A stretch of DNA of 42,278 nucleotides from Candidatus Thorarchaeota archaeon (GCA_016839445.1 JAEOUG010000049.1:1-42278); one strand, 5' to 3'; shown: positions 32,577-40,760, counted from the stretch's first letter. The notes: generated by a model not told the origin, from the letters alone. A program made the numbers and translations.

Positions 32577-34082
32577 CTAACGATTTCTCGTCCTTTGCCT
32601 GCTTCGCGCAGGGACTAGGCCCTCTCTCGCCCAGCTCTCTCGGATTTCAGTCGCTCGCACGTGGAGGTACTCAAGGGCGGGATAGTCTGTCGCTTCAATA
32701 ACAGACTCAATGAGCCGCTCACTCTCTTCGTGGCGCCCCTGCTTCATTCTGAGCTCAGCCTTCAGCATGAGAACATTCGCCTCATGGCCAGGGAGGTCCT
32801 TGTTTGCGATGCTCTCCTCGTAGAGTTGCATGAAGGGTCCTGCATGCTCGTCGAGCTGGTTCTCCCTTGTCGGATTGAATTGGTCCACCTCAAGTCGCGC
32901 CATGTCGAACAGACAGCTTCTGAAGCGAACCATCCTCGTGGATCTTTCGTGGATGTCCAGAGCCCTCTTGTAGCTCTCCATGGCCGACTCGAGATCACCC
33001 CTCTGCTGCTCAAGCCTACCATACATCTGATGCCATTGGCCCAGCGCGGGCTCGAGACCCTGCTGCAGGACAAGTTCTTTTGAGCTGTCCAGCCACTTCT
33101 GGGCGTTGTCAACATCATCGAGAGCCATGAAAGCGACAGCCATCGCCATGTGCGTATGTGGCCCGTTCCTCTGTTTGACCGCATGCTTCGCCCACTCCAG
33201 AGCACTCTTGCCATCGCCAGTAAGAGATAGGAAGTGTGCAAGATTCAGGGCATTGTTTGCGTTCACCCTACCTAGCTGGGCGCCAATCTCTGCTGCCTCC
33301 ATTGCGCATTTCAGGGCCTCGTTAATCTCCCAACGGAAGACCGAGTAGACCGACATATTCAGCAGAATCGAGAGAGTCCCTGAGGGATCTCCTATTGAGT
33401 CACAGATACTTCTAGCCTCACCTAGAAGCTCCCTCGCTCTGTTGAAGTGCCCTGCGTCGGTCTTATACTGACCCTCTATTTCAGCAGTGAGAGTCAGTAG
33501 ACTCGCTTGATGCCATAGGTCGTTGGACTCTCGTGCCAGCTCCAGAGCACGATAGTGATACTCAAGAGCATCTTCAGGTCTCCCCTCCACTCTCACTCTG
33601 TATCCCGTGTAGCCAAGGAAGTCTGCCTCATGCATTCTCAGTTCGGGATGTTCATGCAAGAGGGCTCTAATCCGATCCTGTGCCTGAGTCTCCTCAGGAC
33701 TTCCATTTTCAGACGCCCTGTACAATCTCATCAACATGTAGAAAGAGGCCAGAGGATTCTGGAAGTGCTCAATCGCAGCTTCGACAATCTGTGGGCCCCC
33801 TCTTGACAAGTCGCCATCAGGATAGACGAAGGGCATCGGAAGCGGCAGCTCCGGGTGGCAGTCGTAGACCCGCTCTGCAGCCTCACTATTATCTAGCCTC
33901 GACACATGATACATGGCCAGAAACACAAGCATTGGGGCGCAATCAGCCTGTGATGCCCTTCTCGCCACGAGTTCTCCAAAGTCCCAGTAATCAGAAGCGG
34001 CATCCATGAGGGCCTCTAGTTCTCTACGTACATCTTCTTCGAGGAACGAGAAGTCCTTTGAAATGGATCCTAGCGCTTTCAT
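32577..34082 (-). CDS. TPR-repeat protein (tandem paralogue A)
   Basis: About 501 residues, soluble, all helical. An N-terminal region (~1-130: FLEEDVRRELEALMDAASDYWDFGELVARRA) is followed by tetratricopeptide-like helix pairs, for example GRPEDALEYHYRALELARE, GDLESAMESYKRALDIHE and GRHEESERLIESVIE. TPR arrays bind proteins; the partner is unknown. The frame opens at a GTG at 34091, but GGTGG a few bases before the ATG at 34082 supports that start, as in the paralogue. It lies directly after the paralogue on the same strand, so they are probably one operon. The last residues are Arg-rich. Confidence 0.8.
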   Translation of the reverse strand: MKALGSISKDFSFLEEDVRRELEALMDAASDYWDFGELVARRASQADCAPMLVFLAMYHVSRLDNSEAAERVYDCHPELPLPMPFVYPDGDLSRGGPQIVEAAIEHFQNPLASFYMLMRLYRASENGSPEETQAQDRIRALLHEHPELRMHEADFLGYTGYRVRVEGRPEDALEYHYRALELARESNDLWHQASLLTLTAEIEGQYKTDAGHFNRARELLGEARSICDSIGDPSGTLSILLNMSVYSVFRWEINEALKCAMEAAEIGAQLGRVNANNALNLAHFLSLTGDGKSALEWAKHAVKQRNGPHTHMAMAVAFMALDDVDNAQKWLDSSKELVLQQGLEPALGQWHQMYGRLEQQRGDLESAMESYKRALDIHERSTRMVRFRSCLFDMARLEVDQFNPTRENQLDEHAGPFMQLYEESIANKDLPGHEANVLMLKAELRMKQGRHEESERLIESVIEATDYPALEYLHVRATEIRESWAREGLVPARSRQRTRNR

Positions 34083-34118
34083 CGCAGCCACCTGTTACCA
34101 GGTAGTACCTCCCATCGC

Positions 34119-35624
34119 TCATCTCCGTGTCGACGTTCGGCTTCTTCGAACGGGCACGATGCCCTCTCTGACCCACTTTTCCCTTGTTTCGGCGGCCTTT
34201 GAGTGAATCCACTCCATAGCTGGACAGTCAGTAAGCTCAAGAACTGATTCAATCAGCTCATGGCTCTCCTCAGGCCGTCCCTGCTTCATCCTGAGCTCCG
34301 CCTTCAGCAACAGAAGATTCGCTTCGTGCCCTGGGAGGTCTTCCTCCCAAACACTATCCTCATACCGCTTCATATAAGGGCCTGCATGCTCGTCTAGCCG
34401 ATTCTCTTTCGTGGGATTGAACATCTTGACCTCAAGTCTGGCCATTTGGTGAAGAGCGTCCCTAACACGAAGCATCCTGGTGCCGCGCTCATGTATCTCA
34501 AGACCCTTCTCGTAGCTCTCCATTGCCGACTCGAAGTCTCCCTTCAGCTCCTCGAGTTTTCCAGAGCATGTGTGCCACCGACCAAGTGCATACTCTAGAC
34601 CTTGCTGCAATACGCGCTCCTTTGCACTTTCCATCCACTTCTCTGCACTCGCAAGGTCATCAAGATTCATGTAGACGCTGGCCAGATTCATGTGTTCGTA
34701 TGGCCCATCACGAATGTCGACTGCTTGCCTTGCCCATTCCAGGCTGGTTGCGAAGTCGCCTATGGCCCCGTATGCTGCGGATAGGTTCAGGGCGGTTTCT
34801 GCGGTGAACGAGCCCAGCTCAGCGAAGATCCTGGCTGATTCCATCTGACACCTCGCAAACTCACTTCCCTCGCCTCTGAAGGATGAGTATACCGATAGGG
34901 TGCTCCAAACGTTGGCCAGACCTGCTCGGTCGCCGATTGACTCAGCAATCTCCTTTGCCTCACCGAGATGTCGTTTTGCCCTCTCGAAATGCCCAGCATC
35001 AGTCTTGTATTGGCCCTCTATCTCTGCAGTGAGCGTAAGAAGACTCACCTGGTGCCACCTATCATCCGACTCTCTAGCTAACTCAAGAGCCCGATGGTGG
35101 AACTCAAGAGCCTCATCGGGCCGGCCTTCTACTCTCACTCTATAGCCCGTGTGACCAAGGAAGTCTGCACCGTGCAGCCTGAATTCAGGGTTCTCAGATA
35201 GAAAGGCCTTGATGCGCTCCTGTGCCTGAGTCTCTTCGGGGCTCCCGAAGTCACTTGCTCTATAGAGTCTCATCAGCATGTAGAAGGTTGCCAAGGGTCT
35301 CTGGAAGTGCTCAATCGCCCCCTCGACAATCTCAGGACCGCCGCGCGATAGGTCCGAAGCGGGATAGACAAAGGGCATGGGGAGAGGAAGCTCGGGATGC
35401 GCATCGTAGACCCTCTCAGCAGCCTGCTCATTCTTGAGCCTCGAAACATGGTACAGGGCAAGAAACACGAGCATCAGGGAGCAGTCAGCTTTTGATGCCC
35501 TCCTCGCCACGAGTTCTCCGAAGTTCCAGTAGTCCGACGCGGCATCCATGGTAACCTCTAGTTCTCTGCGAACGTCCTCTTCGAGGAACGGGAAGTCCTT
35601 TGCTATGGATCCTAGCTCTTTCAT
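34119..35624 (-). CDS. TPR-repeat protein (tandem paralogue B)
   Basis: About 501 residues with the same length and layout as the next gene downstream. Roughly 50 of the first 60 residues of the two open frames are identical by eye. TPR-type pairs include GRPDEALEFHHRALELARE and GDFESAMESYEKGLEIHE. The GGTGAT box about six bases before the ATG at 35624 matches the 16S anti-SD and decides the start over the GTG at 35633. A TATA-like GATATAAGG on the minus strand (35741-35750) lies ~120 bases upstream, giving a rather long leader. No enzymatic motif is seen; a scaffold role is inferred. Confidence 0.8.
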   Translation of the reverse strand: MKELGSIAKDFPFLEEDVRRELEVTMDAASDYWNFGELVARRASKADCSLMLVFLALYHVSRLKNEQAAERVYDAHPELPLPMPFVYPASDLSRGGPEIVEGAIEHFQRPLATFYMLMRLYRASDFGSPEETQAQERIKAFLSENPEFRLHGADFLGHTGYRVRVEGRPDEALEFHHRALELARESDDRWHQVSLLTLTAEIEGQYKTDAGHFERAKRHLGEAKEIAESIGDRAGLANVWSTLSVYSSFRGEGSEFARCQMESARIFAELGSFTAETALNLSAAYGAIGDFATSLEWARQAVDIRDGPYEHMNLASVYMNLDDLASAEKWMESAKERVLQQGLEYALGRWHTCSGKLEELKGDFESAMESYEKGLEIHERGTRMLRVRDALHQMARLEVKMFNPTKENRLDEHAGPYMKRYEDSVWEEDLPGHEANLLLLKAELRMKQGRPEESHELIESVLELTDCPAMEWIHSKAAETREKWVREGIVPVRRSRTSTRR

Positions 35625-35775
35625 CGCAATCACCAGTTATTCGTTCTGTTGTCTTCTGATGCACGTTCAAGTGGCCTTGAGCAAACCCACCTCCGAGGAG
35701 TATCACTACGGCCAAGCCGATTTCGATTGGCTTCGCACCTTATATCTCTTACAAATCGTCAAATCAGCGCCAGAG

Positions 35776-35826
35776 AAAAACAGGTTGGCTGGGGCGTTCC
35801 GCTCCTACAACAGAAGTGCCCCAGCC
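35776..35826 (-). terminator. Hairpin terminator of the beta-helix gene
   Basis: A 9-bp perfect stem GGCTGGGGC (35787-35795) / GCCCCAGCC (35818-35826) with a 22-base loop begins 36 bases past the stop. On the minus strand it is followed by TTTTT (35776-35780). This is the layout of an intrinsic terminator. Confidence 0.6.
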
Positions 35827-35861
35827 GTTTGTGTTGTCCGATCTCGTCCTACTCGCTCGAA

Positions 35862-37220
35862 CTACGTGAGGAGGAGCAGCCAGTTGTCTGTGCCCTCGTC
35901 GAGGACTGTGTTGCCGTCACCTCTCTGGAGAACCCACCAGCCAGATGTTCCAGAGCCCAGCCAGATTGCGGCAACATCCGCTTCTAAGTCAGAAACGTCA
36001 TTCAAGACTAGTGTCCATCCAGTTGCCAGGTCTCCCATGATGCCCGCCAGAATACCTGCCTCTCCACTTCCACTGATGGTATTGCGGACTAGCCACACAT
36101 CTTGGGCACCGTTGCCGACGATGCCCCATGAGAAAGCGCCGTCCAGAACAATGTCATTGTGGTAGGCAAAGACAGACACTCCCTCAACCTCTCCCGGCAC
36201 GGCAAGGAAGTCGTCAATCCAGATCCCATTTCCGTAGGCAGGCACTTCGATATGATTGTGATGGATATATGCCCGACCCGGTTCTATGCTGGAACCGGAC
36301 CATCCATTGGCCACATAGACACCGTACCAACCGCCATCTATGATTGAGATGTCGTTGAATGCCACCTCTGCTCGTGAGTTGTAGAGGTCATACATTTCAG
36401 GACCAATATGGACATTCACATACGTGTTTCGCACAATCCGAATGTGCGAATCCACGCTCTGGCCTGGCACAACGCTTGAGCCAAGGCTATTCTCGAAGTA
36501 ACAGTCCTCAATCCGATACTTCCCACTGATCTTCTCATTTGCGAAAGTGTTGGGATTGATTTGTCCCTGAATGAACAGACAATTCTGAATGCTGACGCCG
36601 AAGGGGTCATATTCCTCACCAGCATCTCCCAAGAACTCAAGGTTCTTGGCAGTCACATCGAAGTAGGATATTGTCTCCGGGTCCCATTCATCACCTATTA
36701 CGCCAGTGATATCGATGGTGTTCATTGCCCTGAAGCCACCGTACTCTGGCAGCCACACTTCAGTCGGATACTCCACTTTGATAGTGAAATCTCGAAGCTG
36801 AATCTTGTATGGATGCCGACGAGTGCTTGTTGAGTCCTCATCCTGATAGAACATCAGCATTCGAGGATTTGCGGCGCCAAGGTCGCCCGTGTCTTGTGCA
36901 GGGAAGTTCTCTATGCTGTGCAGAACTGTCAGGCCCTTTCCAACACCCCTGAAAGTCCCATCGAAATTGACTCCTGCAATCGTTTCGCAGATGTAGTAAT
37001 CACCTTCCTCCAGTAATACTGTGCTCCCTCCTCCTGCCGCGATAGCGTCGTCCAGTGCTTGCTGAATATTGGCCGTGTCCGTGACTCCAGACACGTCACC
37101 AGAGGGTGCCACTATGAACAACCCACGATGCGGTCGGGCCATGACCGCCGGACCAGCGAGCAATAGACTTGCCACGATGCAGACTGAGATCGCAGCCAGT
37201 ATTGTTCTTCTTCTCTCCAT
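35862..37220 (-). CDS. Secreted right-handed beta-helix (pectate-lyase-like fold) protein
   Basis: 452 residues. A signal peptide (~1-28, with RRR then a hydrophobic stretch ending near VMA) is followed by NIQQALDDAIAAGGGSTVLLEEGDY, the usual entry to a right-handed parallel beta-helix. Many short beta-turn rungs follow (IQNCLFIQG, YRIEDCYFENS, IRIVRNTYVN, AYIHHNHIEV, WLVRNTISGS). There is no C-terminal membrane helix, so it may be released or held by other means. Relatives bind or cleave polysaccharides, but I cannot identify a catalytic set. GGAGG seven bases before the ATG supports the start. It shares an upstream control block with the LamG-like gene and ends in a hairpin terminator. Confidence 0.85.
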   Translation of the reverse strand: MERRRTILAAISVCIVASLLLAGPAVMARPHRGLFIVAPSGDVSGVTDTANIQQALDDAIAAGGGSTVLLEEGDYYICETIAGVNFDGTFRGVGKGLTVLHSIENFPAQDTGDLGAANPRMLMFYQDEDSTSTRRHPYKIQLRDFTIKVEYPTEVWLPEYGGFRAMNTIDITGVIGDEWDPETISYFDVTAKNLEFLGDAGEEYDPFGVSIQNCLFIQGQINPNTFANEKISGKYRIEDCYFENSLGSSVVPGQSVDSHIRIVRNTYVNVHIGPEMYDLYNSRAEVAFNDISIIDGGWYGVYVANGWSGSSIEPGRAYIHHNHIEVPAYGNGIWIDDFLAVPGEVEGVSVFAYHNDIVLDGAFSWGIVGNGAQDVWLVRNTISGSGEAGILAGIMGDLATGWTLVLNDVSDLEADVAAIWLGSGTSGWWVLQRGDGNTVLDEGTDNWLLLLT

Positions 37221-37236
37221 CTCGTTTCCTCCATTC

Positions 37237-37292
37237 TCTTTAGGATAATACCTAAAGAATATTACATGTCATGTAATTACCATGATTTAAGG
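37237..37292 (-). promoter_or_regulatory. Promoter, palindrome and leader hairpin of the beta-helix gene
   Basis: Read on the minus strand: a TATA-like CCTTAAATCA (37283-37292); a perfect 17-base inverted repeat ATTACATG-a-CATGTAAT (37261-37277) at the expected transcription start; then an 8-bp stem TCTTTAGG/CCTAAAGA with a 6-base loop (37237-37258), and GGAGGAAACGAG before the ATG. The same elements in the same order precede the LamG-like gene. Confidence 0.65.
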
Positions 37293-37314
37293 CTTCCGAG
37301 AGTGAGGTTGTTGG

Positions 37315-37352
37315 AAAAAGAGCAATGCATCAGTGCAGTCCGGCTGCACTGA
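37315..37352 (-). terminator. Hairpin terminator of the LamG-like gene
   Basis: A 9-bp perfect stem TCAGTGCAG (37330-37338) / CTGCACTGA (37344-37352) with a 5-base loop lies 27 bases after the stop. On the minus strand it is followed by TTTTT (37315-37319). Confidence 0.65.
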
Positions 37353-37378
37353 CGCAAATCGGAGTGAAGCTGAGAAGG

Positions 37379-38176
37379 CTACGACCGCATCTTGATGATG
37401 ATCACAATCACAATCACGGCCGCTGCGCCGCCACCTGCGATGAGTAGTATCATCGTGGAGTCACCGCCGCCGGTTCCTTCTCCGGTGCTGCTTGTACCAG
37501 TGCTGGTTGTGTCAGTACTGCTTGTGTCAGTAGTAGATGTAGTGGTTTCGTCTGGGAGCGGCGGTTCGTATTCAACATTGATGTTGTCAATCGTTGCGCC
37601 TCCAGTCCCGGCAAAACTGAAGTAGAAGGAGGCATTGTCCAGATAAGGCACAAGCATCAGTGTGTTCAGTGCGAGGGTCCCATTGTGGTACACCTTGATG
37701 TGATTTGGGTCATCTCGCGTCCTCTGGATTCTGAAGTGGTGTTCCCATTCCTTCACTGCCGAGAAGGTGTCGTACACAGTGAGGCCTCTACACAGCATCC
37801 ATGAACCGAGGAACTCCATGTGTATCCCGTCCCAGGCATCAGCTGAGTAACCATCTCTCATGAAGTTGATCATGACGTGACTGGCGTACTCCGGGTCAAC
37901 ACCGAGCTCAACATCGAAGGTCCAGTTCCCGAATGTTGCATTGCTCGGATGAAGGATCACAGGAAATGACGGCCCGGGAGCCAACCCTGTCGATGTCAGT
38001 TTCCCATCAGTGACAACAAACTCTCCCATAGTGATATTCCAACCATCGTAGTTCCCGTCATCGAAATCCTCGGACCAGTCAAATGTCTGGGTCTGTGAGA
38101 CGACCTCCGCAGGAACGGTTAGGGCCAAGATGAGCCCCACCACGCCGATTAGTACCAAGCTTCTTCGTTTGTTCAT
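37379..38176 (-). CDS. Secreted LamG-like beta-sandwich protein with C-terminal membrane anchor
   Basis: 265 residues: signal peptide (~1-27), then a concanavalin/laminin-G-like jelly roll (~30-208: EDFDDGNYDGWNITMGEFVV, FGNWTFDVELGV, FRIQRTRDDPNHIKVYHNG). A Thr/Ser/Gly linker (~212-242), one helix (~243-261) and a KMRS tail follow. The DFDDGNYDGW opening is typical of LamG-type carbohydrate-binding or adhesion domains. It is anchored at the outer cell face. GGAGG sits seven bases before the ATG, with a sequence (GGAGGAAACGAGATG) identical to that of the beta-helix gene. It is divergent from the RHH regulator. Confidence 0.82.
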   Translation of the reverse strand: MNKRRSLVLIGVVGLILALTVPAEVVSQTQTFDWSEDFDDGNYDGWNITMGEFVVTDGKLTSTGLAPGPSFPVILHPSNATFGNWTFDVELGVDPEYASHVMINFMRDGYSADAWDGIHMEFLGSWMLCRGLTVYDTFSAVKEWEHHFRIQRTRDDPNHIKVYHNGTLALNTLMLVPYLDNASFYFSFAGTGGATIDNINVEYEPPLPDETTTSTTDTSSTDTTSTGTSSTGEGTGGGDSTMILLIAGGGAAAVIVIVIIIKMRS

Positions 38177-38188
38177 CTCGTTTCCTCC

Positions 38189-38242
38189 TCATTGGATTAC
38201 GTCCAATGATATTACGTGTCATATAGTTACATTGATATAAGC
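38189..38242 (-). promoter_or_regulatory. Promoter, palindrome and leader hairpin of the LamG-like gene
   Basis: Minus strand: a TATA-like GCTTATATCAA (38232-38242), a degenerate copy of the palindrome (ATTACGTGTCATATAGTTAC on the plus strand, 38211-38230, three differences over 20 bases from the other copy), and an 8-bp stem TCATTGGA/TCCAATGA with a 5-base loop (38189-38209) just ahead of GGAGGAAACGAG. The hairpin sequence differs from that of the other gene, but its stem length and position match. Confidence 0.65.
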
Positions 38243-38314
38243 ATATCGTCTGTTATAAATAGACCATTAAGATGGAGAAGATTAGGCAAAAGATGCAGAA
38301 CTGAGGACTAAGAC

Positions 38315-38641
38315 ATGTCGAAGGAAAGGAAGCAGAGCACGACCCGAGAGACCCTGCGCGAGCAGATCATGGGAAAGAGCGCAGAGACCGAGTTCGACAC
38401 AAGCAAGAGAGAAGTCCACGTCATGACCCGCCTAAGCGAACGGATTGTGGAGGCCATCGACGCGCTGGTAACACTCAATGTGTTCAACAGCAGATCCGAA
38501 GCGGTGGCAGCCTACGTAGAGAACGCCATCATATCAGATGTAGAGCTTTACGAGAGCCTCATCAAGAAGGCCAAGGAGGTCTCGGAGATGCGAGACTCTG
38601 CCATGGACTCTATCCTAGAAACCCTTCAGAAGAGCAAGTAG
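38315..38641 (+). CDS. Ribbon-helix-helix (CopG/NikR-type) transcription regulator
   Basis: 108 residues. A basic, probably disordered N-terminus (~1-32) is followed by EVHVMTRLSERIVEAIDALVTLNVFNSRSEAVAAYVENAI. This is the RHH pattern: a beta-strand with alternating residues for the DNA groove, an amphipathic helix, and the SRSEAV cap of helix 2. A short helical tail follows. RHH proteins bind as dimers to short palindromes. The gene is divergent from the LamG-like surface protein and shares its upstream region, which contains a candidate palindrome. TTATAAAT at 38253-38260 is the likely TATA box, and GAGG at 38303-38306 is the likely RBS. Confidence 0.85.
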   Translation: MSKERKQSTTRETLREQIMGKSAETEFDTSKREVHVMTRLSERIVEAIDALVTLNVFNSRSEAVAAYVENAIISDVELYESLIKKAKEVSEMRDSAMDSILETLQKSK

Positions 38642-38748
38642 TAGAGCCAATCGGTTCATTCAGGGGGAGAGACCAACACGCCTGAGCTTGCATGAGAGTC
38701 CTAAGAGCCCGACCTACGTTGCAGGCTGGAAGTGAGCCGAGGAACGTG

Positions 38749-39795
38749 CTAGAAGACTGCCTGAACCAGCTCCTCAGCGGACTGGAACTCCTGCAGGCTA
38801 CCCTCGAAGTGCTGTAGAACCGTGCCAAACTCGTACTCGAAGCGAGTGGTGAACTCCTGGACCTTCTCGAGAAGAACCTTGTACGGCTTCCTCGCAATCA
38901 ACACACAGGTGAAGGTGGTTCCATGGGCAAACAGGATATCGTACTCCCCGATTGAAACTATGTTGAGACCCCTCTCACTGCTGGTTATCTCTTGAAAAAG
39001 AGACTGCACACCAGAGATGCCCGCTGCCGTCATGACTTGGTCAACATCTCGATTCTGCACAAACTGATGATGCCAGGCAAGAATGCCACCAACCTGTATC
39101 ACATACAACTCAAGGATCTGCTGGTTCCAATCAAGCTCATCCAATGCTGGAGAGTTGGAGAGATGATATCCAAAGACGAGGATTCCAGCATTGAGCAGAA
39201 GAAGGCTCAGGGTGTACGCGGGTTCACCGAGCGAATACCCGGTCTCTGAGCGCCCGATGAATCCGACCCAGCCCATGAGGAATCCGACGACAACCCACTG
39301 TAGGCTTCTGCGAACATCTCCAGCAGTACTACTCCAGGTGTAGCGCAGGAATAACGCAATCCCAATCAGGGCGAGGATGGACTCGAAGAGAGCCAGTACT
39401 TCGAAGAAAGCCCTTGGTATGAAGAGGGGCAAGAAGGTTGAAACCACCCCGATGAGAGTCAGCAGATGATATGTCTTGTACGGGAGAACGAGTTCCATCG
39501 CCCCGAAGAACGCAGTGATAGCTAGCATTAGTGCGATATATCCCACTGAGACGAACGCCGTGTTCTGGGGCTCAGTGGTCATCCAGAAGTCAGAGATGAT
39601 GAACGCTACTGAGTTGATGGACAACCCAAGAAAGAATACCGACCAGGCAAGGCGAATATCAACACGCTTCTTGTACTTGTCCTTGAACCATCGACCGAAG
39701 AACATGACACAGAACAGAACGGAGTAGAAAACTATGCCTGCCTGAAGCATCAGGAAGAAGTCGCGTGTCATCCCAGCCTCTTCGAACAGCGGCAT
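38749..39795 (-). CDS. Seven-helix membrane protein with C-terminal longin/roadblock-like domain
   Basis: 348 residues. Seven hydrophobic helices are visible at about 12-34, 45-68, 78-100, 105-124, 130-152, 164-182 and 193-212. A ~120-residue soluble tail then reads ILELYVIQVGGILAWHHQ, a helix with AGISGVQSLFQEI, two strands (LNIVSIGEYDILFAHG, FTCVLIARK), and a final helix pair with FTTRFEYEFGTVLQHFEG. This strand-strand-helix-strand order with a late amphipathic helix resembles the longin/roadblock-type domains that Asgard archaea carry in large numbers and that, in eukaryotes, regulate small GTPases. The domain call is by pattern only. The tail should face the cytoplasm, consistent with an odd helix number and an outside N-terminus. 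Confidence 0.65.
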   Translation of the reverse strand: MPLFEEAGMTRDFFLMLQAGIVFYSVLFCVMFFGRWFKDKYKKRVDIRLAWSVFFLGLSINSVAFIISDFWMTTEPQNTAFVSVGYIALMLAITAFFGAMELVLPYKTYHLLTLIGVVSTFLPLFIPRAFFEVLALFESILALIGIALFLRYTWSSTAGDVRRSLQWVVVGFLMGWVGFIGRSETGYSLGEPAYTLSLLLLNAGILVFGYHLSNSPALDELDWNQQILELYVIQVGGILAWHHQFVQNRDVDQVMTAAGISGVQSLFQEITSSERGLNIVSIGEYDILFAHGTTFTCVLIARKPYKVLLEKVQEFTTRFEYEFGTVLQHFEGSLQEFQSAEELVQAVF

Positions 39796-39864
39796 TGAGT
39801 CTCATACTCCCAGTTGATAGACTCCTTCTCATTGTGCCCAGACGTATTTGAGTGAAGCTTGGAT

Positions 39865-40479
39865 TCACTGCCACTCAATCATACCCCGGAGAACATTCAG
39901 GGCAGGGGGCATCTTGTCGGTATCCATCTTCTTGCTAGCCTTCAGATCCGCGTCGCTATCAAAGGATAGCTGCTTCAGGCGCGAGCAGGAGAACAGAGGG
40001 TTAATGTCCACCTCTGAGAGGTCATTGAGCTTCAGAGAGAGGTTGCTGAGCCTTTTGCAGTTCTTGAGTGGACTGAGGTCAATCGAGGCCAATCTGTTCT
40101 CGTAGAGGTGCAGGGTCTGTAGGTTCGGACAGGCCCCTAGGGGCTCTAAGTCTATCCTCGCTAGGTCATTAAATGAGAGGTCTAGGTACATCAGGTCCTT
40201 GCAGGTTGCGAGGGGGCCAAGGTCTATTCGTTCCAGTTTGTTGCTGCCGAGGGACACTTCCAGCAGGCTCGTGCACTCCGCAAGTGGCGAAAGATCAAGT
40301 GTGGGCAGCTCGTTTCCAGAGATAGTGAGCACTTCCAAGGCCTTCAACTCGCTGACGGGCCCAAGGTCGGTCGAGAAAATCCGCCGGTCACTAAGATCAA
40401 CCTGTGTGGCGTCGGGCTCGAACCGCTCAACAACCTTGCCCCCGCTCTTGGTCTCGCTCCAGACAACAATCTCATCCAT
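39865..40479 (-). CDS. Leucine-rich-repeat protein (24-residue repeats)
   Basis: 204 residues. About six repeats with a regular 24-residue period (I/L-D-L-x-P-L-x-x-C-x-x-L-x-x-L-x-L-x-x-N-x-L-x-x) run from ~25 to ~180, for example IDLGPLATCKDLMYLDLSFN. A conserved Cys lies in most repeats, giving a Cys ladder. A short helical C-terminal cap ends in LRGMIEWQ. No signal peptide, so it is cytoplasmic; LRRs bind proteins. The DLSPL-type LRR with acidic starts is frequent in Asgard archaea as I recall. A TTTAAC element near 40514-40519 may be the promoter. Confidence 0.85.
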   Translation of the reverse strand: MDEIVVWSETKSGGKVVERFEPDATQVDLSDRRIFSTDLGPVSELKALEVLTISGNELPTLDLSPLAECTSLLEVSLGSNKLERIDLGPLATCKDLMYLDLSFNDLARIDLEPLGACPNLQTLHLYENRLASIDLSPLKNCKRLSNLSLKLNDLSEVDINPLFSCSRLKQLSFDSDADLKASKKMDTDKMPPALNVLRGMIEWQ

Positions 40480-40695
40480 TGGGAACTACTCGTTTGGTCA
40501 CAACCGGATGCAGTGTTAAAGGTACCTACAGAAGAAACAGGCAAATGGCACTTGCTTTCACAGACACACTCGATGCACAGCTGTCCTGAAAGGCAAGAGT
40601 GAGGGAGTAGTGATCAAATCTCGGTGAAATCTTCCGATTCATCTGCGTGCCTCAAAGCACATTGCATATTGACTGCGTCTTCATTTGGCCTCCGC

Positions 40696-40744
40696 AAAAG
40701 AAAACTGGGTAGGGATGGCCGCCTTGACAGGAAACCATCCCTAC
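40696..40744 (-). terminator. Hairpin terminator of the Ig-like protein gene
   Basis: A 10-bp perfect stem GTAGGGATGG (40709-40718) / CCATCCCTAC (40735-40744) with a 16-base loop starts 17 bases past the stop. On the minus strand TTTTCTTTT (40696-40704) follows. The rest of the ~280-base gap to the LRR gene holds only the LRR promoter candidate. Confidence 0.65.
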
Positions 40745-40760
40745 AGACGCTATTCCTGTT

